The notes under the pieces are model-generated. The model worked only from the letters and a program-made list of their open reading frames with translations, did not search any database and was not told where the DNA came from. Source: Candidatus Roseilinea sp. NK_OTU-006 (lineage in GTDB: Bacteria; Chloroflexota; Anaerolineae; J036; Brachytrichaceae). From it: 64,000 bases of DNA. The stretch is from contig NZ_JAAFGM010000001.1 in NCBI RefSeq assembly GCF_012931985.1, forward strand, positions 124,001 to 188,000. Direction: 5' to 3'. Both the position numbers and the translations under genes were made by a program. Positions 44,818 through 53,809 of this stretch are shown piece after piece. Numbering within the stretch: position 1 is the first letter of the stretch; each line of letters opens with the position of its first letter.

Positions 44818-45471
44818 TCACAAATGCGCTCGCACCCGATTGCGTAGCTTTACCGTCTCGCTGATCACGTCCACGTTGTCGGTCTGCATGTAGTCTTGAT
44901 GCGCGTATTCGACAGCCCGGCAGCCATTGTAATTGGTCTGGCGCAGGCTGTCGAGCAGCGCCGGGAAGTTGAGCGTGCCGTGCTCCAGCCGGGTCTGGAG
45001 GAAGCCTGGCTTCGCCTGTCGCAGGTGGACGTGTGCGGCGAAGGCACATAGCGGATCTACGTCTGGCTGTGTGTAGCCGAGCGTGATGAAATGCACGTAA
45101 TCCAAGGCCAACTTCAGCCCAGGCGCACCTTCCAGGACAGCCAGCGTATCGCTTGGCGATTCGAGTAGTCCCATCGCGTGGGGTTCGATGGCAATCGCTA
45201 TGCCTGCCGGCTGGCTGATAGCCAGCAGCTCTTGGCTCGCCTCGATGCAGCGTTGGATGGCGTCGGCTTTGCTTGCGCCGGCGTGGATCACGCCCGGCAG
45301 CATCATGACCGATGGGCACGCGATGGCGGCGCAGAATTCGACGACCTGTCGAACGTCCTCCAGGTTCCTGCGGCGCACCTCTGGGTCGGGCGACTTCAGC
45401 GGTCGCGTGGTGAAGCCTGCACCGAATGCGTTCGGTCGGATTGTTACGCATTGCGTGTTGCGCATTCCCAT
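44818..45471 (-). CDS. Sugar phosphate isomerase/epimerase (AP endonuclease 2 family), N-terminally truncated
   Basis: A 217-residue TIM-barrel protein with the AP_endonuc_2 pattern: FCAAIACPSVMMLPG, IAIEPHAMGLLESP, KLALDYVHF and AHVHLRQAKPG. Family members are about 280 residues and start about 70-80 residues earlier, so the first two barrel strands are missing. The first eleven residues (MGMRNTQCVTI) come from a heptamer repeat tract. It is probably inactive or a pseudogene. Confidence 0.7.
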   Translation of the reverse strand: MGMRNTQCVTIRPNAFGAGFTTRPLKSPDPEVRRRNLEDVRQVVEFCAAIACPSVMMLPGVIHAGASKADAIQRCIEASQELLAISQPAGIAIAIEPHAMGLLESPSDTLAVLEGAPGLKLALDYVHFITLGYTQPDVDPLCAFAAHVHLRQAKPGFLQTRLEHGTLNFPALLDSLRQTNYNGCRAVEYAHQDYMQTDNVDVISETVKLRNRVRAHL

Positions 45472-45512
45472 CAGTTGCGAAGAATACGCAACACGTTTTA
45501 CGCCTTACTTCA
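45440..45512. repeat. Heptamer-phased inverted repeat between two truncated genes
   Basis: On the plus strand TTACGCA, TTGCGTG, TTGCGCA, TTCCCAT... then GAAGAAT, ACGCAAC, ACGTTTT, ACGCCTT run in 7-bp steps. The perfect inverted arms CGTGTTGCG (45454-45462) and CGCAACACG (45487-45495) surround a 24-nt centre. Confidence 0.8.
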
Positions 45513-45640
45513 TCACTCCTCGACTGTGAACGGCCCCATCAGCACGCGAAAGCCCTTCGCGCGCGTCGGGTCCTTAGTGCTCTCGTACTCGCCCATCTGC
45601 CCGTCTCGCACTATTCGCAGTGCGACCTGACCGGCAGCCG
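45513..45640 (-). pseudogene. C-terminal remnant of an unidentified gene
   Basis: The minus strand encodes a very protein-like tail (RIVRDGQMGEYESTKDPT, then RAKGFRVLMGPFTVEE and a TGA at 45513). It has no start and would lie just upstream of the sugar isomerase and repeat tract. It overlaps the first part of the plus-strand GH2-like tail. I do not recognise the family. Confidence 0.25.
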
Positions 45641-46415
45641 GCTGGAATGGAAGCTGACCGGTTTCCCGCGAGTGGCCGGCGCGATCGAGCATCTGTCTCC
45701 GTCGCCGTTCACCGTCAGCGACGCGGGGCAGATCGTCTTCGATGCGCCGAGCGTGTCACGTGGCAAACACACGCTGCTGGAGATGCAGCTCGTGACGGCG
45801 CGCGGCCGCATTGCTGCGCGCAATCGGCAAGCGCTGTATTTCTTCCCGCATCTCGATGCGCTGTCGTTGAAGCTCCACGCACCGGAGCACGCCGACGCGC
45901 TGCGCGACATGGGTTGCTCAGTAGTGGAGGATGCCGCGCAGGCCGATGTGATCGTCGTCGGCAAGATGACCGATGCCTGGCGCGACTACTTGCTCGCCGG
46001 CGGGCGCGTGTTGTGGCTGGCCGAGACGAACGATGCGCAACAAACGTGGTTCAAAGATATTCGCGTCGTCTCACGCGCGCAGGTCGGGCTGCGCGGCGAC
46101 TGGGCCAGCAGCTTCAGTTGGATCCGCCGCAATGTGATGTTCGGTGACATCCCCGCGGACAACGGAGTAGGTTTCGCTTTTGCCGATCTCACACCAGAGC
46201 AGGTCATCCTCGGCGTCCATCCCTTCCACTGGCCGCGCGATGTATATGCCGGCATCTTCGTCGGCTGGATTCACAAGAACGCTGCCCTCGTGGCAGAGCG
46301 ACGCGTAGGACGGGGCTGGATGATCGTCTGCACCTTCCGGCTGCGCGAGCATCTGGCGATGCACCCGGTGGCGGCAACTATGCTGCGCGACATGCTGGTG
46401 CGCCTGAGCCGGTGA
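45610..46415 (+). pseudogene. C-terminal fragment of a large glycoside hydrolase (GH2-like)
   Basis: The open frame runs from 45426, but protein-like sequence starts near 45610 (YSQCDLTGSRLEWKLTGFP). The segment matches the C-terminal region of beta-galactosidase/beta-glucuronidase-like enzymes: GRVLWLAETNDAQ, LRGDWASSFSWIRR, VYAGIFVGWIHKNAALVAER and GWMIVCTFRLREHLAMHP. The sugar-binding and catalytic domains that normally precede it (several hundred residues) are gone, replaced by the heptamer tract. The family assignment comes from remembered sequence pattern only. Confidence 0.6.
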
Positions 46416-46416
46416 G

Positions 46417-47994
46417 TCAGGTGCGCCTGTGGAAGAGGATGTAGGGGCCATTCTCCCCGATGTACTCGTAGTTATCCTCGACGAAGCGATGGACATCGGG
46501 CATGCCCTTCCACGTTTCGATGAAGCGCGCCGACGCCCAGGGGAAACCGTCCCGGCTGAGCACGAAGAAGCGCGGCGGGTTGCGCGTCAGATCGCTGAGG
46601 TAAGCCTCAGCCAGTGCCGCGCGTACATCGGCGTCGCGCGATTCGTCGGCCCAGCGCAGATAGGGGAAGCGCGTTGCGTTCTGCCGCTGCGCCAGGAAAT
46701 AGACCACCGGCGTGTCGCTGAACACGGCGACGCGGTCCGCCGGCGCAGCGTTATCGCGCAGGAACTCGGCGAGTAGCAACTGAGCCGCCTCCTTCGTTTC
46801 GAGGTGCAGCGTGTGTGGCGACTTGCCCTGCACGACGACGTTGTCGTAGGCGTCGCGCATCCACGGCCACATGGCAAGCACTTGGCCGGCCACGGCAGCA
46901 ACGAATAGCGCCGGCGCGGCCAGGCGCGCGATCAAGCGGGCTGGGCGCAGGTCGGCGAACGCCGCGCCGGCCAGCAGCGCCATCGGCGGCAACCAGATGA
47001 TGAAGTGGTAGCGGTAGGAGTGACCTTGCCACAGGTTCAGCAGCATGGTGGTCAGCAGCCACAGAACGGCCAGCCTGCCCGCTTCGCGCCGCGTGCCGCT
47101 CCACATCGATCGGACTGCACCGAGCGCGACCAGCAGCATGATGAATGGATAGCCGCGCCCAAGTGATTGCACCTGTGGCACGGTGTCTTTGAACCCGGCG
47201 GTGGGCGTGCTGCCGATCTGCACAAATGTCGTGATCTCCACCCAGAACAAGCCGGTCAGCCAGGCCCAGCGCTCGTCGAGTGGTTTGTTGTGGAAGTTGG
47301 CAATGGCGTAGCTCAGGTGCAGCAGCAAATCTTCTAGCGCGCCGTTGATCAGGAAGTAGGCGCTGCCCAGTGCAGTCGTTAGCGCTGCGCCGGCACCGAC
47401 CAACGCGGCGGCGCCGATATGCCTGCGCTGCGCCAGCGCCCAAACCATGAGCACAATGGCGTAAAGCGCGAAGGGATACTTGAACCAGAACAACGCGCCG
47501 GCGAATGCGCCGCCGGCGAAGAGCCAGCGCGTCTGACGGCGGTCTATGAATCGGCCTGCTTCCCAGACGCACAGCGTCGCCGCGATGAAGCACAGGTTGG
47601 CAAACCCCTCGGCCTGTGCCACCGACCAGTAGTTCAGCGTAGCCATGGTCAGCCAGAGCAACGCGCCGGCGACCATGCCCGAGAGTCGGCTGCCGAACAT
47701 ACGCCACGCGAGCACGCCGAGCAAGGTCGCCGAGGTCGCCTGCCAGGCCAGGTTGAAGGCGAATACGGCTGGCTGCGTTGGTTCGAGCGCCGTGGCGAGA
47801 GCATAGAGCGCCGGCGTGAGCGGCCCGCGTACGTCCCAGCAATCGCGCAGGAAGACACCGCCGCGCCGCAACACATCGCCACACGCGGCGAACGCGCCCT
47901 GGTCGAACCACATCGGATACCACACCTGCGGTAAGCCGATGGCTGTCAGCCCCAGCGCAGCGAGCATCGCCAGTCCAAGCGCTATCACTCGCAT
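46417..47994 (-). CDS. GT-C-like polytopic membrane glycosyltransferase, copy 2
   Basis: A 525-residue protein with about 11 transmembrane helices and a C-terminal soluble domain of about 130 residues. The first extracytoplasmic loop contains the acidic site FDQGAFAACGDVLRRG in place of the DE of ArnT/PMT-like GT-C enzymes; NYWSVAQAEGF and FWFKYPF follow. It is a tandem paralogue of the upstream gene, separated by 6 bp. The most likely role is transfer of a sugar from a polyprenyl-phosphate carrier to a surface molecule. Confidence 0.75.
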   Translation of the reverse strand: MRVIALGLAMLAALGLTAIGLPQVWYPMWFDQGAFAACGDVLRRGGVFLRDCWDVRGPLTPALYALATALEPTQPAVFAFNLAWQATSATLLGVLAWRMFGSRLSGMVAGALLWLTMATLNYWSVAQAEGFANLCFIAATLCVWEAGRFIDRRQTRWLFAGGAFAGALFWFKYPFALYAIVLMVWALAQRRHIGAAALVGAGAALTTALGSAYFLINGALEDLLLHLSYAIANFHNKPLDERWAWLTGLFWVEITTFVQIGSTPTAGFKDTVPQVQSLGRGYPFIMLLVALGAVRSMWSGTRREAGRLAVLWLLTTMLLNLWQGHSYRYHFIIWLPPMALLAGAAFADLRPARLIARLAAPALFVAAVAGQVLAMWPWMRDAYDNVVVQGKSPHTLHLETKEAAQLLLAEFLRDNAAPADRVAVFSDTPVVYFLAQRQNATRFPYLRWADESRDADVRAALAEAYLSDLTRNPPRFFVLSRDGFPWASARFIETWKGMPDVHRFVEDNYEYIGENGPYILFHRRT

Positions 47995-48000
47995 GTGCGC

Positions 48001-49653
48001 TCAGTCCTTCCGGCGGAAGAGCAGGAATGGCCCGTTCTCCGCCTCGTAACGATAGTTGGCTTCCACGTAAGCGTGCAGGTCGGTCAGCCGTTTCCAATTG
48101 TCAATGTGCCGCACACCCAACCAAGGGTAATCGTCGCGGGTAAGGATGAAGTAGGTCGGTCGGTTGGCAGCGAGTTGTTCGTAGAACTGCCGACCGAACT
48201 CGGCGTTCGTCCACGAGCCGTGCGCCGGCGCCCAGACATCGGCAAACGGGAAGCGTGTCGCGTTGCGTCGCTGGGTGAGCATGTAAACCCATGGCGCGTC
48301 GGCGAACAAGCTGATGGTCTCGTCCGGCCGCGTATGTTCAACGATGTAATCGGCCACGTAGAGCTGCGGCGCAACACGACTCTCTAGGTGAACTTCGCGC
48401 AGCGACTTGCCTTGCACGATGATGTTGATGTAGGCGTCGTATACCCAGGGCAACATGCGGATGACGAGCAGCGTAAGGGCTATGACGCCAACCGATCCGC
48501 CTAGCACGCCGAGCGCACGCGCGACGGCGCCCGAGGCGCGCACCCACAGCCACGCCGCTGCCACACCCGCGCCGGCCAGGATCGCCAGCGGCCCGTGGAG
48601 AATAGTGAAGTGATACTGCACATACTTGGCCTGGATGGCAACCACGGCCAGCCCGGCGATAAACAGCCCGACGAGATAGGTGTAACGCGCCAGGCCGTTG
48701 CCGTTGACCGGTCGGATGAACCGCGCGCCGCCCAGGATGGCCAGCGCAAACAGCAGCGGGAAACCGCCGCCGAAGAAGGTCCACTGCGGCACCGTTGCCT
48801 TGTAGTCGCCGGTCAAGTCGGCGCCGTTGTCGGTGAAGCGCCAGAGAAATTGCACAATCTCCGGGAAGGTGCGCGGTGGACCCAGCGGGAACAGCTCGCG
48901 GAAGACGTTGAGTTGTTCGATCAGCGCCGGGATGCCGCCGGCCAGCGCGAAGTAAGCCAGCACAAGCGCGTTGATCGCGATTGCGCCGACGGCGAACGCC
49001 GCGCCGGCGCGCAGCGTTGTGGGCAGCGCGCGCGTGCGCAGCCAGGCATGCAACAACAGCCCCGCGCCGATTACCGCGATCAGCAGGCCGAAGGTGTACT
49101 TGAACCACATCAGGATGCCCGCGCCGGCGCCGCTGATGAGCAGCAATCGCAGGTTTGGCACCGTTCGCGTGTGATCGCCTACGCCGCGCCATGCCAAATA
49201 CAACGCCAGCACGATGAACAGGTTCGAGAACGTCTCGGCCTGGTTCATGGACCAGTAGTTGATGCCGGCGTAGATCAGCCAATAGAACGCAGCAGCGGGC
49301 AGCGCCGCGGCCGGATGGAACATCGCGCGCGCCGTCCAGCCCACCAGCGCCGCCGTGACCGCCTGCCAGGCCAACGTGAAGGCGTGCACCGCCACCGTGC
49401 TGAATGAGATCGAGAGCGCAATGGCATACAGCACCATTACCCCCGGCCCTTTGCTCTCGAAGCAATCGCGGATCGGCACACCGCCGCGACGGATCACATC
49501 GCCGCACGCCGAGTAGATGCCCTGGTCGTGGCCGAAAGGGTAAATGAGGTGCGGCGTCGCCAGTGCGCCGAGCAACAGCGCGCCGATCCCAACTGCCGCA
49601 ATGCGCAGCCAGCGCCGGCCAACGGGAGAAACAGACTGGTTCGGATCGAGCAC
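48001..49653 (-). CDS. GT-C-like polytopic membrane glycosyltransferase, copy 1
   Basis: A 550-residue polytopic protein, paralogous to the next gene: shared landmarks are HDQGIYSACGDVIRRGG, NYWSMNQAETFSN, MWFKYTFG, VQGKSLREVHLES and the C-terminal TRDDYPWLGV with ENGPFLLFRRK. The acidic residue in the first loop and the tryptophan-rich helices fit the GT-C superfamily (GT39/GT83-like). Start at MLDPNQSVSP; the 291-bp gap to the flavodoxin fragment contains only a strong hairpin and possibly its promoter. Confidence 0.75.
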   Translation of the reverse strand: MLDPNQSVSPVGRRWLRIAAVGIGALLLGALATPHLIYPFGHDQGIYSACGDVIRRGGVPIRDCFESKGPGVMVLYAIALSISFSTVAVHAFTLAWQAVTAALVGWTARAMFHPAAALPAAAFYWLIYAGINYWSMNQAETFSNLFIVLALYLAWRGVGDHTRTVPNLRLLLISGAGAGILMWFKYTFGLLIAVIGAGLLLHAWLRTRALPTTLRAGAAFAVGAIAINALVLAYFALAGGIPALIEQLNVFRELFPLGPPRTFPEIVQFLWRFTDNGADLTGDYKATVPQWTFFGGGFPLLFALAILGGARFIRPVNGNGLARYTYLVGLFIAGLAVVAIQAKYVQYHFTILHGPLAILAGAGVAAAWLWVRASGAVARALGVLGGSVGVIALTLLVIRMLPWVYDAYINIIVQGKSLREVHLESRVAPQLYVADYIVEHTRPDETISLFADAPWVYMLTQRRNATRFPFADVWAPAHGSWTNAEFGRQFYEQLAANRPTYFILTRDDYPWLGVRHIDNWKRLTDLHAYVEANYRYEAENGPFLLFRRKD

Positions 49654-49855
49654 GGGGATGATGCTACCAGTATTCGCTCGTCGGTTGCCGTCGCTGGTTG
49701 TCCATCGCCGCCGAACGGCGGAGCGATTTCTCCTAACGACGGCGCAGCATCACCGGCTCACGCACGGGTGGCTGCCCGGTCTTCCTCGCTGAATTCCGGT
49801 TCGGGCGCGCGCGAACCGTGAGGCGTTTGGTCAAATGGCCAAGCAGCGCGCTGCG

Positions 49856-49883
49856 AAAGGTGCCGGCCACGGCCGGCGCCTTT
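49856..49883 (-). terminator. Strong hairpin after the pyruvate:ferredoxin oxidoreductase unit
   Basis: A 13-bp stem with one G-U pair (AAAGG-T-GCCGGCC / GGCCGGC-G-CCTTT) and a 2-nt loop lies 62 nt after the flavodoxin fragment stop. On either strand it ends in only three U, so it is a moderate terminator candidate. A nearby palindrome GCTGCTTAAGCAGC (49915-49928) is unexplained. Confidence 0.45.
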
Positions 49884-49944
49884 GCGCTTTCTCCTGTTTG
49901 CCTGCGCGTGCCTTGCTGCTTAAGCAGCCTGCTTTATGCAACAC

Positions 49945-50094
49945 CTAGCGCTCGCTCTCGCCGATTTGCTCGGCGGGCAACACGTCCACATCTAGCCCGG
50001 CGTGTGCGAGCACCTGACCGATTCGCTCGGCGATCTCGGTCGTCGAACCGTATTTGCTCGCGTAAGCCACAAGCACTTTGTTGCTTCTATTCAT
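49945..50094 (-). pseudogene. N-terminal fragment of a flavodoxin
   Basis: A 49-codon ORF starts one base after the stop codon of the oxidoreductase gene. It encodes NKVLVAYASKYGSTTEIAER, then IGQVLAHAGLDVDVLPAEQI: the first strand, FMN phosphate loop and second strand of a flavodoxin (HemG-like group). It then stops at TAG. A flavodoxin needs about 150 residues, and no continuation was found in any frame downstream. It may be a residue of an electron acceptor once paired with the oxidoreductase. Confidence 0.6.
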
Positions 50095-50095
50095 G

Positions 50096-53000
50096 TCACA
50101 TCTCGACGTGTGCCTTCTCCGGCTTTGTGCGCGCCGTCGGGCTCTCCGACAGCGCCAGCGCCTCGTAGCGGCGCCAGTGCTCGTTGATCACTTCTTGCGC
50201 TGCACGTATCAGCGCCTCGGCCTCTTCAGGATGGCTCTGTTGCAGCATGCGATAGCGCGTCTCGTTGTAAGCGTAGTCCTTGAAAGGGATCTTCGGCGCG
50301 CTGCTGTCGAGCTGCAGTGGGTTCTTGCCCTCGGCGCGCAGCCGGGGGTCGTAACGATACAGCGGCCAATAACCCGACTCGGCGGCCAGCTTTTGTTGAT
50401 GCAAGCCCTTGGCCATGTCTATGCCGTGCGCGATGCAGTGGCTGTAGGCGATGATGAGCGCCGGCCCGTCGTAGGCTTCGGCCTCCAGGAAGGCTTTGAT
50501 GGTCTGCGCATCGTTGGCGCCCATGGCGACCTGTGCCACGTAGACGTTGCCGTAGCTCATCGCCATCATGCCCAGGTCTTTCTTGCGCGTGTGCTTGCCG
50601 GCGGCGGCGAATTTGGCCACGGCACCCAGCGGCGTGGCTTTGGATGCCTGGCCGCCGGTGTTGGAATACACCTCGGTGTCTAACACCAGCAGCTTCACGT
50701 TTTGTCCGCTGGCCAACACGTGGTCGAGGCCGCCATAGCCGATATCATAGGCCCAGCCGTCGCCGCCGACGATCCACACCGATTTCTTCACCAGCATATT
50801 GGCGAGGCTCAAGAGATTGGCGATTTGAGATTGGAGATCGGGTGATGTCGGGCTCAGCTGCTCCAGCCGGCGGCGCAACTCGTCCACGCGGGCGCGTTGC
50901 TCGGCGATGCCGCGCTCGGTGGATTGGTCGGCGTTCAGCAGCGCATCGGCCAGGTCCGGCCCGATGACATCGCGCAGTGCAGCGACCAGTTCCCTGGCGG
51001 CATGGGTCTGCTTGTCCAAGGCCAGCCGCATGCCCAGGCCGAACTCGGCGTTGTCCTCGAACAGCGAGTTGCTCCACGCCGGACCGCGCCCGTGCGCGTC
51101 ATACGTCCATGGGGTGGTGGGCAGGTTGCCGCCGTAGATGCTGGAGCAGCCGGTCGCGTTGGCGATGTAGAGCCGGTCGCCGAACAGGCGCGTTAGCAAC
51201 GACAGATACGGCGTCTCGCCGCAGCCGGCGCACGCGCCGCTGAACTCGAACAGCGGTTGCAGCAGTTGCACGTTCTTGACATTGTTGAAGTGGATGCCGT
51301 CGGTGCGCGGGTAGTCCGGCAGGCGCTTGAAGAACTCCCAATTGGCCGCCTCGGACTCGCGGATCGGCAACTGCGGGGCCATGTTGATGGCCTTGCGGCC
51401 GGTCTGGCGCTTGTCCTTCACCGGGCAGGCTTCCACGCATAGGGCGCAGCCGGTGCAGTCTTCCACGGCGACCTGGAGCACATACTTCTTGCCGGGCAGC
51501 TCCTTCCAGCGCGCATCGGCAGATTTGAGGGTGGGCGGCGCGTTCGTCAACCGCTCCGGCTCAACGACCTTCGCGCGGATCACGGCGTGTGGACAAACGT
51601 AAACGCACTTGCCGCACTGGATGCAGATGTCCGGGTCCCACACTGGCACCTCCAGCGCGATGTTGCGCTTTTCCCATTGCGCCGTGCCGCTGGGATATGT
51701 GCCGTCCACCGGGAAGGCGCTCACCGGCAATTGGTCGCCCCGGCCGGCGATCATCATCGCCGTCACCTGCTGCACGAATTCCGGCGCCTGCGGCGGCACG
51801 ATCGGCGGCGGGGTCACCTCGCTCAACCGCGCCGGTTCGGGGATGGGCATCTTGTACAAATGCTCCAGCGTTGCGTCCACTGCGGCGAAGTTGCGCTGCA
51901 CCACGGCCTCGCCGCGCTTGCCGTAGGTCTTGCGGATGGCCTCTTTGATCTTGGCGATGGCTTCTTCGCGCGGCAGCACGCCGCTGACGGCGAAGAAGCA
52001 CACCTGCATCACCGTGTTGATGCGGTTGCCCATGCCGGCCTCGCGCGCCACCGTGTAGGCGTCAATCCCCCACACCTTCAGCCGCTTGGCCAGGATTTGC
52101 TCTTGCACGGCGCGCGGCAGGTGATCCCAAGTTTCTTCTGCCGGGAACGGACTGTTCAGCAGCAGCGTCGCGCCGGGGATGGCCTGTTCGAGCACGTCGT
52201 AACGGTCTAGAAAGCCGAACTGGTGCACGGCGATGAAGTTCGCCCGCGAGATCAGGTAGGGCGCGTGGATGGGCCGCGGGCCGAAGCGCAGGTGCGAGAT
52301 CGTGCGCGCGCCGGATTTCTTCGAGTCGTACACGAAGTAGCCTTGCGCGTAGTTGTCCGTCTCCTCGCCGATGATCTTGATCGAGTTCTTGTTTGCGCCC
52401 ACGGTGCCGTCTGCGCCCAGCCCCCAGAAGATGGCGCGCACCGTGTCCTCCGGCTCGATGTCGAACGTCGGGTCGTAGTCCAAGCTGCTGAACGTCACAT
52501 CGTCGTGAATGCCGATGGTGAAGTGGTTCTTCGGCTGCGGCCGAGCCAATTCGTCGAAGACCGCCTTCGCCATGGCCGGCGTGAACTCCTTCGACGATAG
52601 GCCGTAGCGCCCGCCGATGACGACCGGCCAAGCGCGCGCGCCGCCATCGGCGCCGAAGCGTTGCTCCGCCAACGCGCCCAGGACGTCTTGATACAGCGGC
52701 TCGCCGATTGCGCCCGGCTCCTTGGTGCGGTCGAGCACGGCGATGGCCCTGACCGTTGGCGGCAGCGCGGCGACGAAGTGTTCGGCGGAGAACGGGCGAT
52801 ACAGCCGCACCTTCACCAAACCGACCTTCTCGCCGCGCTCGACCAGGTAGTTCACCGTGGCCTCGGTTGTCTCGCAGCCCGACCCCATCATCACGATCAC
52901 GCGCTCCGCGTCCGGCGCGCCAACGTAGTCGAACAGGCGGTATTGTCGGCCGACCCGCGCCGCGAACTTGTCCATCGTGCGTTGCACGATCTCCGGCACG

Positions 53001-53725
53001 GCCCGGTAGAAGGGGTTGACCGCCTCGCGAGCTTGAAAGTAGGTGTCGGGATTGTGCGCTGTGCCGCGAATGAACGGGTGATCGGGCGAGAGCGCCCGCC
53101 GCCGGTGCGCCTGCACCAGCTCGTCGTCAATCATTGCGCGGATGTCGCCCTCGGAGAGGCGCTCGATCTTCATGATCTCGTGCGACGTGCGGAAGCCGTC
53201 GAACACGTGCAAGAACGGTATGCGCGCCGCCAGCGTGCTGGCCTGGGCGATCAGCGCAAAATCCATCACCTCCTGCACCGAGTTGGCGAACAGCATCGCC
53301 CAGCCGGTCGAGCGCGTCGCCATCACGTCGCTGTGGTCGCCGAAGATGGACAGTGCATGAGTCGCCAGGCTGCGCGCCGCGATGTGAAATACAGTGCTGG
53401 TCAGCTCACCGGCGATCTTGTACATATTCGGGATCATCAGCAGCAGGCCTTGGCTGGAGGTGAACGTGGTGGCCAGCGCGCCGGCCTGCAGCGCGCCGTG
53501 AATTGCGCCGGCCGCGCCGCCCTCGGATTGCATCTCCTGAACGATCGGCACGCTGCCCCACACGTTGCGCTCGCCGGCCGAGCTCCACTGGTCGGCCAGC
53601 TCGCTCATCGGCGAAGAGGGGGTGATCGGGTAGATGGCAATCACTTCGTTGGTCTTGTAGGCCACATAAGCGGCGGCCTCGTTGCCATCAATCGTGACGA
53701 GTTCTCGTGACGCAGGCATAGGCAT
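50096..53725 (-). CDS. nifJ: Pyruvate:ferredoxin (flavodoxin) oxidoreductase, fused single chain
   Basis: Oxidises pyruvate with CoA to acetyl-CoA, CO2 and reduced ferredoxin. The 1209-residue chain follows the standard order: domain I with YPITPSSPMSE, domain III, the 2[4Fe-4S] ferredoxin domain (CIQCGKCVYVCP and CTGCALCVEACPVK, about residue 690-760), a CAGCGETPY cluster ligand region and the thiamine-diphosphate domain (GGDGWAYDIGYGGLDHVLAS). A variable segment just before VKKSVWIVGGDGWA is encoded in frame by a heptamer tract. Two ATG codons (53725, 53719) are equally likely starts. A flavodoxin fragment follows. Confidence 0.95.
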   Translation of the reverse strand: MPMPASRELVTIDGNEAAAYVAYKTNEVIAIYPITPSSPMSELADQWSSAGERNVWGSVPIVQEMQSEGGAAGAIHGALQAGALATTFTSSQGLLLMIPNMYKIAGELTSTVFHIAARSLATHALSIFGDHSDVMATRSTGWAMLFANSVQEVMDFALIAQASTLAARIPFLHVFDGFRTSHEIMKIERLSEGDIRAMIDDELVQAHRRRALSPDHPFIRGTAHNPDTYFQAREAVNPFYRAVPEIVQRTMDKFAARVGRQYRLFDYVGAPDAERVIVMMGSGCETTEATVNYLVERGEKVGLVKVRLYRPFSAEHFVAALPPTVRAIAVLDRTKEPGAIGEPLYQDVLGALAEQRFGADGGARAWPVVIGGRYGLSSKEFTPAMAKAVFDELARPQPKNHFTIGIHDDVTFSSLDYDPTFDIEPEDTVRAIFWGLGADGTVGANKNSIKIIGEETDNYAQGYFVYDSKKSGARTISHLRFGPRPIHAPYLISRANFIAVHQFGFLDRYDVLEQAIPGATLLLNSPFPAEETWDHLPRAVQEQILAKRLKVWGIDAYTVAREAGMGNRINTVMQVCFFAVSGVLPREEAIAKIKEAIRKTYGKRGEAVVQRNFAAVDATLEHLYKMPIPEPARLSEVTPPPIVPPQAPEFVQQVTAMMIAGRGDQLPVSAFPVDGTYPSGTAQWEKRNIALEVPVWDPDICIQCGKCVYVCPHAVIRAKVVEPERLTNAPPTLKSADARWKELPGKKYVLQVAVEDCTGCALCVEACPVKDKRQTGRKAINMAPQLPIRESEAANWEFFKRLPDYPRTDGIHFNNVKNVQLLQPLFEFSGACAGCGETPYLSLLTRLFGDRLYIANATGCSSIYGGNLPTTPWTYDAHGRGPAWSNSLFEDNAEFGLGMRLALDKQTHAARELVAALRDVIGPDLADALLNADQSTERGIAEQRARVDELRRRLEQLSPTSPDLQSQIANLLSLANMLVKKSVWIVGGDGWAYDIGYGGLDHVLASGQNVKLLVLDTEVYSNTGGQASKATPLGAVAKFAAAGKHTRKKDLGMMAMSYGNVYVAQVAMGANDAQTIKAFLEAEAYDGPALIIAYSHCIAHGIDMAKGLHQQKLAAESGYWPLYRYDPRLRAEGKNPLQLDSSAPKIPFKDYAYNETRYRMLQQSHPEEAEALIRAAQEVINEHWRRYEALALSESPTARTKPEKAHVEM
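50814..50848. repeat. Heptamer tract inside the oxidoreductase coding sequence
   Basis: AGATTGG, CGATTTG, AGATTGG, AGATCGG, GTGATGT are in 7-bp phase on the plus strand. They encode part of SPTSPDLQSQIANLLSLA, a linker that is variable in this family. The unit is the same as in the tract at 30.7 kb (AATCTCC is CCAATCT-type on the opposite strand). Confidence 0.7.
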
Positions 53726-53809
53726 GCCGGCCTTTGTAATCGGATTGGCGCGCCGGTGCGTCCTTCGTTCGACGGGTTAGCGGCTGGTCAAGCGGCTAGT
53801 TTGACCGCT

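Noticed and set aside
49818-50168. Plus-strand ORF over the flavodoxin fragment and the hairpin
   Set aside because: It is Ser/Arg/Cys-rich and antisense to the oxidoreductase end and flavodoxin fragment; no start signal.
52661-53710. 349-codon plus-strand ORF opposite the pyruvate:ferredoxin oxidoreductase gene
   Set aside because: It mirrors the codon structure of the true gene and has no motif; likewise the ORFs opposite topA (29586-30503), the phosphohexomutase (39558-40808) and the lipoprotein (21463-22371).
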